DNA of 64,000 bases from Elephas maximus indicus (lineage: Eukaryota; Chordata; Mammalia; Proboscidea; Elephantidae): assembly GCF_024166365.1 (NCBI RefSeq), contig NC_064834.1:60740001-60804000 (forward strand), in the 5' to 3' direction. How positions within the stretch are numbered: position 1 is the first letter of the stretch; each line of letters starts with the position of its first letter. Position numbers and translations under genes: made by a program. Shown one piece after another: positions 33,141 through 42,349 of this stretch. A model generated the notes under the pieces. It had not been told where the DNA came from. It saw only the letters and a list, made by a program, of their open reading frames with translations, and searched no databases.

Positions 33141-34260
33141 ATATAAAATCATAATTCAGATAAAATTGTTTATTCACTTTATGAACTGATTCTTTGCTTT
33201 TGTGATAAATACACTCTGGCTATGCATTTAAAATAAAGATTTACTTTTAATCCAGGTTTTCAGGAAAAGTAATTTAGAGCGAAGCACACTTGCATTAAAA
33301 AAACACAAGTATGAACATAGAAATGTCATAAAATAAGAGTGTTTTGGACTGCTTAAGCACACTGGAAAATTTCAAATCAAATTCCTCATTTTACAAAATA
33401 GGGAACTGAGGACCAAAAAAGCTTAGTTACTTGCTAAGGTAGCTAACAAAGACTATGCAAGAAAAAAAATCAATGGCAGAATATTTTCCATATTTTTCAC
33501 CATGCCTCTTTGTTTTACCGATAAAGAAAAAAATTATAGTTGTTGAGTGTTCAAATGAAGTTATAGTATTAAAAATGAAATTGAAAGTACATAATACAGA
33601 CTCTTAAGTTCTTTGTGTATGGACACATCTCATTTCAAAAGTCTAAATAGTAGATTCATACGCATTTAAAATAAGTTAATCCACTTATTTCTTCATTTTG
33701 CTGATTTTTGAATTGCCACTGAAATAGCACAGTACTCTGCTAATATTTTCTAAAGTTATTTTAGATATTACACTTTTTGGTTTTTCTACAAATAATATTG
33801 TGACTTTTAAAAATATATATTGAAATCTGTTAATAACACATTTTCTAATATTGACATTCCAGATGTGCTTACAGTTGTAAGATTTGAATCCATTGCTCCC
33901 AGGCACAAAAATGAGTTTTTATTATTCTTTTCATTTCTTGTATTAAATACTAAATAGCATCCCTTTATGTAGTTAGCATTTTAATGCAATGTTTAAAAAT
34001 TAAATACCAACACAAAATACTACTCAGTTTCAAGGCACACCACTGTATTTTTGCCGTGGACCCCAGTGCTTGAACTTAGCAGGGCTCTTTAAAACTAATG
34101 CTTCTAGCATTTCATTGACTCACACTAAATTGGTCCCTCCATCACCCAGTTAATTTTAACCTTGACCTCCCACAGCTGTACTGCTTTACGCAGTCCAAAA
34201 AAACTTCCTGCTTCCACCCTTTCTGCCTCTTATGAAGCAATAGTGGAGAGGAAAAACAAA
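33141..34260. other. Unique AT-rich sequence
   Basis: No gene or clear repeat except a short antisense MIR-like block near 33380-33450 (TTTTACAAAATAGGGAACTGAGG). It lies directly upstream of the candidate TATA promoter. Confidence 0.45.
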
Positions 34261-34280
34261 ACCCATTCCTTTAAGATTCC

Positions 34281-34297
34281 GCCTCCTCTTTTATAAG
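34281..34297 (+). promoter_or_regulatory. Candidate TATA promoter core
   Basis: CCTCTTTTATAAGCAAG holds a TATAAG box at 34292-34297, with a GC-box-like CCGCCTCC just upstream (34280-34287). A start site would be expected around 34320. Support is sequence only. Confidence 0.35.
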
Positions 34298-34319
34298 CAA
34301 GTGCCTAATGGTAATTGTG

Positions 34320-34519
34320 GAGTCTCTACTAAGTCACACACTTTACTACTCAGCACTGGTAGAAGCTGCTGCTGTTGCTGTTGCTGCTGCTACTGCTGCC
34401 ACTGGTCTAAGGCTGCAGTGGGTTTCTGTGCAGCACTGCAGAATCCACACCTAAAGAACAGAAGACACACATACACACAGCTACCACCCTGGACAGGAGG
34501 GAGCCTTGGATCCTCAGCG
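34320..34519 (+). other. Candidate alternative first exon (noncoding or short-coding)
   Basis: A roughly 200-bp segment downstream of the TATA box ends at CCTCAGCG with a good splice donor, GTAAGC, at 34520. It contains a CTG/TTG run (34363-34400) and no repeat family. An 89-codon frame starting at ATG 34301 reads through the donor and has a cysteine run from the CTG repeat, so it is unlikely to be the real product. Which downstream gene it would feed is unknown. Confidence 0.3.
34363..34400. repeat. CTG-rich trinucleotide run
   Basis: GCTGCTGCTGTTGCTGTTGC and then TGCTGCTACTGCTGCC: about twelve triplets with TTG and CTA interruptions. The interruptions make it a stable short allele. Confidence 0.9.
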
Positions 34520-34529
34520 GTAAGCAGAT

Positions 34530-35440
34530 CTTTGATCCATTTTATCAAGAAACTGTGGGAAAAGGAATGATCGTGGAAAAGAGGTTTCATCAGACATGCC
34601 TAAGATGGATTATGTTAATTTCTCTTTTCTTGAGGGGGTTTAGGTTTGTAACTGGCAAATGCCCTGTACAGTGGAGACTATCATCTGACATGTTTCCTTT
34701 GCATACTTTTTTTTCTTTTTGCTATTCATAAAAAGGCTAACCTTGATGCATGCAAAGCTCTTCGTTTTTAAAAGCACGGAAACATTCAGCCACTCCCAAT
34801 CTCTCTCAAATACTGCAGCTATTTTAAAATGCCAAATAAAATGATAGGCTTAACATTTTCTAAATATTTTCTTTTTCTCCCCAAAGCCAGGAACCCTTCC
34901 CCATGATTTTTAGGAATATTTAAAAATCACGAGGCATGGTTAGGCTTGAGCAGATGGGAAATGGTGGCAGACTAAAATTCCTATAGCCTTCGTCCAGTGG
35001 AGAGAGAAAATGAGGATAAATGAATCACAGTTTGTGCCAAGACAAGATACATTTTCCACACTTCGTATGTGGGAAGAGGAAACTACATTTTAATTAGTAC
35101 ATTTTTAGGGAAGAGGGAGGAGATGAAGATGAGGGGGATGGCGTGAGATATTTGAGGGGGAAGAGAAGAAGAGTCTGCAGAGGAAGGAAATGAAGTGGAC
35201 AGCCACCAGTGCCTTGGAAACGAAGGGAGGTAAGGGTGGGGAATGAAGTTTGTTGTGTGTGTTCGGGTGGGGTTGACCCAAGGGACCGTGAATAATTAGA
35301 ATGGCGCTCGAAGGGGTGTGCCTGCTGGTGGGTGTGGGATACATGTATTCATGTCCGTGGAGGACATGTGTGTGGCAGGGATGTGCAAGTCGTAGGTGGA
35401 ACAGAAAGGTGTGCTTTGGTGGGAGGTCTATTTCAAGCAC
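34530..35440. other. Unique sequence leading into the CpG island
   Basis: No gene recognised. 35100-35260 is strongly purine-rich on the + strand (GGGAAGAGGGAGGAGATGAAG and similar). A 134-codon minus frame at 35105-35509 is a low-complexity consequence of this composition. Confidence 0.45.
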
Positions 35441-36114
35441 CGGTCGGGGTAAGAAACGCGTCTGGGCGGCGGGGGTGGGCGGCCCAATGTCACCTGTGGC
35501 TGGATCCACACCCTTGCAACTGCGTGTTGCAAAGTTTGCCCCGATTCATTTTGAAGGCTGTGCCTCAACTTTTCACCTCCAAAAGGTCAACTCTGTGAGG
35601 CGGTCACGAGGTTGGGGCCAAATTGGGGGGGGGCCTCGACGGGTGCAAGTGGAGCCCGATTGAGAGCCCCTGCCCTGCCCTCCGTGGAGGCGAATGGGGG
35701 GGAGGAGGCGTCCCCACAGGCAACAGCCGACAAGATAATCCGGCCCCCTTTTTATTGGGGGGAGGGGGTGTGCGTGCGGAGGTTGAACCTCAGCAGGGGT
35801 CGGTCTCCCTCCGAAGACCAAGCAGCCAGTGTGGGCTGCAAAAGCTGACTCTGCAGGCGGCGGCTCAGCCTCGGGAGTGGTGGTCTCGCTCAGATCGGGC
35901 GGTAGATATTGACGAGGCGCCCCTTCTTCCCTCCGCGGTCGGGTTTCCGTCGGGGTCGTTTCCCGCTCCAGCCCTCAGAGGACGCCGAGGATGCCGGCGG
36001 CACAGCAGGGAAGAATACGGCGAAAGGGCGCCAGGGGTCCCCCGCGCCAGGCCCTTTCCCCGCCGGAACAGCAAGCCCCCCCGCAGCGGCCTCGGCCTCG
36101 CGGACTACGTGCTC

Positions 36115-36372
36115 GCAGGCGGGGTTGGGGCAGCGGGGGCGGGGCCAGAGCGCTCGAGGGGCGCTCGGGGCGGGGCCAGGGCTCTCGGGGCCGCGCCTGG
36201 CGGAGGCGGGGCCAGGGGCTTTCGGTGACCGCGCGGGGCAGGGCCCGAGGGGCGGAGCCGGGATCGAGGGGCGGGGCAAGGGAGTTAGGGTGCGCGGGGG
36301 GCGGGGTCAGGGCGCGCAGCTGAGCCGCCAGGAGGCGGGGCCAGTGGCGCTTGGGACCTGGGGGCGGGGCTA
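36115..36372 (+). promoter_or_regulatory. Array of GC boxes (Sp/KLF-type sites)
   Basis: At least eight GGGCGGGG or GGGCGGAG motifs, near 36135, 36167, 36204, 36248, 36268, 36296, 36332 and 36361, most followed by GCC or GTC. The spacing is irregular (20-40 bp), giving a degenerate minisatellite look. The G-tracts could also form G-quadruplexes. Confidence 0.75.
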
Positions 36373-36479
36373 GAGGACGCCCGGGGGGCGTTCGGCCAGT
36401 CCCGCCAGCCTTTAACGGTCGCCGGGGCGAGGGGCAGGAGGGGAGTCTCAATTATACAGTATTTTTAAAACTGAGAGCA

Positions 36480-36694
36480 AGGGCTAGAGAGGCGACGGCG
36501 ACCCAGGTGTCGCTGTTTCCTGCCACTCGGGGCTTGGCGCCCAGGCCCCTCCCTCCTCACGCCCCTTCCTCTGCCCTCCCCTTTGGAGCCGTGCCGCGCT
36601 TGAGAGGCGGTGGCGGCGGCAGATCGGCGGCCGCTGCAGCCCGGGCGGCCGCGGAGAAGGAGGGAGGGAAACACAAAGCCGGCTGCGCTCCGAG
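36480..36694 (+). other. Candidate noncoding first exon
   Basis: Downstream of the GC boxes. It includes GAGAGGCGGTGGCGGCGGCAG and CGGCCGCTGCAGCCC and ends GCGCTCCGAG with donor GTAATC at 36695. A TATA-like AT patch (TATACAGTATTTTTAAAA, about 36455-36472) precedes it and may place the start near 36490. No convincing initiator ATG frame crosses the donor, so it is probably 5' UTR. The gene is not identified. Confidence 0.45.
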
Positions 36695-36838
36695 GTAATC
36701 CCAAGGGGAAAGGAGGCGCCGTCGCCCGTCCCTCCTCCCCGTGGGGCCGGCGGCGCTCGGGCGGCGGTTGGCTGCGGGGACCCTTCCAGGGGGTTTCGCC
36801 GGGGTGGGGAGTGCGGCGGCGTGCGGGGCCGGGGGACT

Positions 36839-36848
36839 TCCTATTGGC
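36839..36848 (-). promoter_or_regulatory. Inverted CCAAT box
   Basis: CTATTGGCTC is a good NF-Y-type site in reverse orientation, but it lies downstream of the candidate exon. Its relevance is unclear. Confidence 0.3.
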
Positions 36849-37402
36849 TCTGCCCGCGGCCTCAGGTGAACCCCTCTGTTCAGGGGGCGGGAATGGGAGC
36901 TCGGGGCGGGAGTGAGGGGAGTGCATCTGCGGGGGAGGGTACGCGGGGCGGCCGAGCGCCGTCTGGGACCCGCGGGTGGGCCCGGTTCCGAGGAGCGTCC
37001 TTTGGTTTTCCCCGGGAATGCGGGAGTTCTTCAAAAAGTCTAAATCCTATCTGAGAAGCTTTGGTGACCCGGGCACCCTAAACCCTCAAGGTGCGCTCCA
37101 GGCGGGCAGGAGGTTCCCGCGCTTGGAAAAGATTGAGGGGAAGGGAGGGAGTGTGGGTTTTTTGTCCTCGTTGACAAAATTTATGTTACAAGTTAAAAGT
37201 GTTCAACCACCTTTTCCTTCTAATCCGCGCTCCTCTCGCCATAACGTAAACCCACCCCTACAAACGTATACTTGTTATACTTGTGACAGGGAGAGTTGGC
37301 AGCACGTCCAGTTTGCTGGTGTTTGGGGCACAGCCAGCATTTTTGGAGGAATGCTCTTACAGCTAGGCAAGACCATAGAGACAGGTAGAATAAGCTGGGC
37401 CT

Positions 37403-37574
37403 GTGGAAACCCTGGTGGCGTAGTGATTAAGTGCTATGGCTGCTAACCAAGAGGTCGGCAGTTCGAGTCCGCCAGGTGTTCCTTGGAAACCCTATCGAGC
37501 AGTTCTACTCTGTCCCCTAGGGTCGCTATGAGTCGGAATCGATTCGACGGCAGGGGGTTTGGTTTTTGGTTTTG
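37403..37574 (+). mobile_element. AfroSINE, near consensus
   Basis: Well-preserved copy: TGGAAACCCTGGTGGCGTAG, GAGGTCGGCAGTTCGAGTCC, GGGTCGCTATGAGTCGGAATCG and GGTTTGGTTTTTGG. It is the first repeat after the CpG island. Its low divergence suggests a young insertion. Confidence 0.95.
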
Positions 37575-37579
37575 TATTA

Positions 37580-39180
37580 AAATAGCAAGAATAGCCTCAG
37601 GTGAACTTTTTTGTTCCGGAGATTTAATTGCAAGTAGGTACCCGTTTAAAATGCAAGTGTAAGTAAAACCACTAATTTCCTTGGCACGTGTGCTGTTGGA
37701 ATTGACCTCCTAGAGCGGTGTGGAGGAAAAATGGAATTTAACTCAACCAGGAGGCTTTGAGTGAGGATTATATGCAAGGTTGTTGAAGAAATTGATGATT
37801 CTGGGAATCAGGACCAGCTACATAAACATGTGTGTACGTTTACATTGTTATAAGACAGCTTAGATTTAGCAGTATGAAATGGTTGCTCTTCTTGGAATGG
37901 ATTCCCTCTGCATCAGGCCGGGTACATCCTAATTTGGGTTAGAGACTTCTGGTAAGGATATTGTTAAAGAGAATAAAATGAGAAAGCTTAATTTGACTTT
38001 TTGCAATTATGATCCTTGGATGTTAAAAAGATTCGTGTAATAAAGGTATGGGACAAACCCATTTATAAGGTTAAGTTACGTTTGGAACATATATAGAAAG
38101 CTTTTATAGCTAAGTCATGATTGCAGTGTAATTGCACTTTAACTCATTTTCCTTTGCTTAAATAGAACAGATTAATTTTACAGAGAGAGGACCAGGAAAA
38201 AATGGCCACTTTTGGCTGTTAACTCTTCCCCTTTCAAGAGTTGAGTCTGTGCTAACACTTAAAGCTGACCTCGAGTGCTAGCATGTTGGTAGTTGTTTTT
38301 AAAAGGAAAAACAAAAAACAAACTGGTGTGTTTGTTTTCAATGTGAAACACAATTTGAGAGTTGTTGAGATAGTTGGTTATGAGGCATTCAGTGTTAACA
38401 GCTTTTTACATGTATGATAGCAGGAAATGTTTGATGGTAAACATTTGACATATGACATAGGTGATCATATGACACCTGGGAAATATTTATTTTGCATGAT
38501 AGGATTATATTTTCAAAATGTAAATTTTAGCCGTTAACTGAAAACGAAGGAGAAAATTGTATTGTACACTTTGCTCTTTCTAGTCTTTTTTTAAATGATG
38601 TTATTATACTGGGATGAGTGTGAATTTGCTCAATGATGTTTAAAGTGTAGATTTGGTCTTTGTAAAACCAGAATGTCTTTTGAGACTGAGGACATAGCAT
38701 CAGTATAATAGCCTCCTTCTGCACACAATTCTAAAACCTAGGTACAGGGTGTGGTCATGAGGCTTCCTGAAGTAGGTGTATGATGTGTATTTTTGTCATG
38801 CCTAAGCCAGTGGGGTGGTAAGGTGGTTAATCTTGCCTGTCTCAAAGCAGTTGGTTAGCAGTACTAGGCAACGCTTGTGCATCTGATCAGGGTATGAGAA
38901 GCATTTCTCTTGAGGGGAAAAATCGTGTACTGGCATGAAAATTGAACTCCGAACAGACTAAATTTGTACAATGTTGGAAGATCGTATCAGAACGCTAGCT
39001 TAAATTAGTTATTATATATAAAATGCTTAGAATAGAACCTGGAACTCAATAGGTGCTTTATGTGTTTATCATAATCATCCTATATAAAATGGCATCATTT
39101 TAAGACATATCATGCTCTTCAGAAGCGAAGAGCCAGCACTTATTTACAACAGCTATTTTTTAAAATATTTATTTGCTCTA
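37580..39180 (+). other. Repeat-poor intron-like sequence
   Basis: AT-rich unique sequence immediately 3' of the CpG island. No exon identified. Confidence 0.4.
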
Positions 39181-39360
39181 CCTCTGTGCCGGGCTCTAAT
39201 CTAACAGTTTTATATGATTTAATTTACTTAATCCTCACAACAACCCAATAACTAAACAGAGGCATGGAGAGGTTAAGTAGCTTGCCCAAGGCATACAGCT
39301 ACTTGGTGACACAGGCTGGTTCTGAACCCAGAGACTGGCTTCAGAGGGAGCCCATGTAAC
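39180..39360 (-). mobile_element. MIR SINE (antisense)
   Basis: ACTTAATCCTCACAACAACCC, GGCATGGAGAGGTTAAGTAGCTTGCCCAAGG and ACACAGGCTGGTTCTGAACCC. Confidence 0.85.
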
Positions 39361-39610
39361 CACTGGAGACTGCTGCTTTTACACTCGTGCAAATCAGTGC
39401 AGTCCTCACAGTGTCCCCCAAACTACCAGGTCCACGTGGTCTTATTTATTAACACTACCCACCGGTTGTGTTTATATCTGAAGGGTGGTGATTAATCTGC
39501 GTTAAGTAGCGTCGCCTTTACCTTTGGAAGATGATTCTCTTTTGGTACAACATATGTTTAGGATGATAGAGTTTGGCCTACAGTAGGTTATCTTTTTAAT
39601 TACTAAAGAT

Positions 39611-39739
39611 GTTGAGACAGGCCTGGTGGTCTGCTTCCGAAAGGTCACAGCCTCGAACACCCTCTGGAGCAGTTCTACTCAGTACACACATGGTTGCTGT
39701 GAGTCCACATCAACTCCAGGGAAACTAACGTTATCTTTT
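39611..39739 (+). mobile_element. AfroSINE, internally deleted
   Basis: Contains GCCTGGTGG joined directly to TCTGCTTCCGAAAGGTCACAGCC and CACACATGGTTGCTGTGAGTCC, so the A/B-box part is missing. Flanked by CTTTTTAATTACTAAAGAT and CTTTTTAATTAGTAAAGAT (39592-39610 and 39740-39758), a 19-bp duplication with one mismatch. Confidence 0.85.
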
Positions 39740-39767
39740 CTTTTTAATTAGTAAAGATACTGAAGTC

Positions 39768-39787
39768 TTTTTTTTTTTTTTTTTTTT
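39768..39787. repeat. T20 homopolymer
   Basis: Uninterrupted T run after AAGATACTGAAGTC. Confidence 0.95.
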
Positions 39788-39789
39788 GA

Positions 39790-41990
39790 AGCATGCCAGG
39801 TGTGAGCCTTAAGTGGCTCAGCGGGCACATCCTTTGGAGTTTCTGGTTCAGCGCCTAATCAGTAGGCCTAATCTGCTTTATGACTACAAACGCCGTATCT
39901 ACCTGAGATGGATTTTTAACTATTTTGTTCTAAAGACCTCCTGAATTGCCTCCTAAAATTAACTTTAAATGAAAAGATGTAACTTGTGGTTTTAAGTCTG
40001 TCATACTCAAGGAACTGGTGCTACAAATATGTTGTTGCTTTGCCAGTGTAGTTGACATGTTAAGCAAATTAATTATACCTTAATTTAGGAGCCGGTTAAA
40101 GTAATGTTTAGAATTATTATTGTAGATAGCAGATATATCCTTTGTTGGCAAAGTAGTGTCATGTTAGGAAAAAAATGTTTAAAAACAAGCATATGTTGAA
40201 GTATAGGTTGTGTTGAAGACTCAGGTGACTAGTCTGTTTCTCACACTAAATCAACACTAAATTTTCTGTTGCTGAAATTAACAGTGCTGTTTAAGATTCC
40301 TTTGAAAATATGTACATTTTAAGGTTTAATAGAAAAATTGAAATGCCTAATCAAGAGTGCTTTTATTGTAAACATAGACAACGTATTTACACTCATTTGA
40401 ACAGTTATAGGCTGTGTCACGTCACTGAGATTTAAAATGAGTGCGTTAATACTTTATATCATGTCTTCTGTGTTAACACTCTATCATTTGAGCTTGGAGT
40501 TCATGCCAGAGTATTTATAGGTGAGATCGTTGTGAGGTCTTTCAGGTTCTGCCAGTGATTAAATTCTCTTGGCCAAAACCCAAGACACTCAATTTTTTAT
40601 TGTAATGGGGTGTATAGTAACAAGGATCCTCTCTAAAACATCCAAGTTTTTGAAGCCTTTTGTTGACTATGGCTTGAAAGAAAAAAGCTTGTTATCTCTT
40701 AGGTCAGTTTGATTATTTTTCTCTTCTAGCAGTAGCTAATTATGGGCACACATACATATTATCTTTCAGGTAAAATTAAAAATTATTCACTTGGCATTCA
40801 TGTATTGTGTACCAATAGCAAGTGTAGAGCAACAACTTTATCTAAAAAAAAAAGTGTTGGAGGAAAAAAGGGTTTTGAACTTTGTTTATTACATTTCAAG
40901 TATATTTTAATAATGTTGGTCTTTTATATGTGGACATGTTTCAAAATAAAGCTCAAAATTAAATTAATTGCACAGTTGAAAATCTATTTGAATGTTAAGA
41001 AAATGCTGTTTACTCCAAAACCTTAGATGGTAGCATAGATAATTAAAATCAGCGTCTCTTATTTCCTAAGCTGTTTTCTGTTCGATATCTTTAAGATGCT
41101 GCACTAAAAATCTCTTTCAGGCTTCTAGGATGTTATTTACTACACTGAAGGAGGAATTTAATGAAGAGCATCCTAGAAACCTTGAAAAACAAATGTGGCT
41201 TTCAGAGTTGACTAGCATAACACAAAAAGTAGTAACATGAACACCGAAAGACATAAAATGGATGAAACCTATCTTTTAAATTAAAGGTTACCATTCTTAT
41301 AAGTTTGTTTCTTGGGGAAGATTATATAAGCTAGGTTCCAACTATGCCAAAAGCTGAACTGCTCTTGTACAAGATGTATAGGCCTTTGTCTTATAATTAT
41401 ACCTTTATGAGTTCAGGTCTAAATTGAGCCCTTGCCTGATGTCAAACTGATCTGCATTGCCACCATATACTTTACACTTACTTTTTTAAAAAGTTAACTT
41501 TAGTTAAAGCTTAATTGGGCATGGTAAAACTCCTGATATAAGATGAACTTTGATATCTTTTTGTTTCAAGTTACCTGAAACTGGGCTTGAGGATATTAGT
41601 GTATAGGCAGCACATTAACTAGGATTTAACATTGCTACCTCATCAAACAAGGTTAGAGTTTGAACCTAGGGTTATTAATTTTTCTGCAATAGTCATATAT
41701 GATTTCCATAGGATAAAAATTTTCTACAACTAACCAGGGGGTAAAAACACTTCTTAGAAGTTTAAGGGTGATAGTAACATAAAGCCCTTAAAAACAATGC
41801 CTCAAGAAGTATACTGTGTATATTAATAAAATAGAATAACTTTTTTTTAATGCTTACAGTGTACATCAAGGCAAGACAAGCAATGGATTAATCAGATCAA
41901 AATCTAACTCCAGGTTATATACATGACATTGTTTTTATTCTTTTAGCTAAAGCGTACCCCTTTAAATATATTCTTGTAATATCTTACCTC
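39790..41990 (+). other. Repeat-poor intron-like sequence
   Basis: No recognised gene. A 94-codon frame at 40742-41026 is AT-rich and featureless. A short frame at about 41063-41239 and an imperfect inverted repeat at 41121-41180 are treated separately. Confidence 0.4.
41121..41180. repeat. Imperfect inverted repeat
   Basis: GGCTTCTAGGATG at the left and CATCCTAGAAACC at the right pair with one mismatch across a loop of roughly 36 bases. The left arm directly follows TCTCTTTCAG, which resembles a splice acceptor. Confidence 0.5.
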
Positions 41991-41997
41991 CTCACTC

Positions 41998-42070
41998 TGT
42001 GGGGTAGTTCTGTGTCCCATAGGGTCACTATGAGTCAGAATCGGCTCCATGGCAACAGGTTTTTTGTTTT
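41998..42070 (+). mobile_element. AfroSINE 3' fragment
   Basis: Truncated copy with GTGGGGTAGTTCTGTGTCCC, ATAGGGTCACTATGAGTCAG and CCATGGCAACAGG, then a T run. Confidence 0.9.
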
Positions 42071-42177
42071 TTTTTTCCACCTCTCCCTAAGGAAGTGCTC
42101 ACCTCCTTGGATGAAAGGGGAAAGAAGGATAGTGCAGACTATGAGTTCATGAACCTATTTAACTCAGCTAATGGAAA

Positions 42178-42345
42178 CCCAAACCCTGGTGGTGTAGTGG
42201 CTAAGTGCTACGGCTGCTAACCAAAAAGGTCAGCGGTTCGAATCTGCCAGGTGCTCCTAGGAAACCATATGGGGCAGTTCTGTGTCCTGTAGGGTCGCTA
42301 TGAGTTGGAATCAACTCGATGGCGACAGGTTTGGTTTTTGGTTTG
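42178..42345 (+). mobile_element. AfroSINE, full length
   Basis: AACCCTGGTGGTGTAGTGGC to GGCGACAGGTTTGGTTTTTGG. Well preserved. Confidence 0.95.
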
Positions 42346-42349
42346 TTCT

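Larger units (their letters stand above)
35440..37140. promoter_or_regulatory. CpG island
   Basis: Abrupt rise in GC content and CpG density, with the core at about 35860-36960. The surrounding 60 kb is AT-rich and CpG-poor. The island contains a GC-box array, a candidate first exon, GC-rich polyglycine/alanine/arginine frames on both strands and no interspersed repeat. This is the pattern of a constitutive mammalian promoter. Confidence 0.93.

Noticed and set aside
34363..34400. Pathogenic-type CTG expansion
   Set aside because: Only about twelve triplets with several interruptions. It is a short, stable tract.
35623..36373. Long open frames of 110-201 codons in the CpG island on both strands
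   Set aside because: Stops are rare in this GC-rich sequence. The translations are low-complexity Gly/Ala/Arg/Pro runs in all frames with no domain, so they are composition artefacts.
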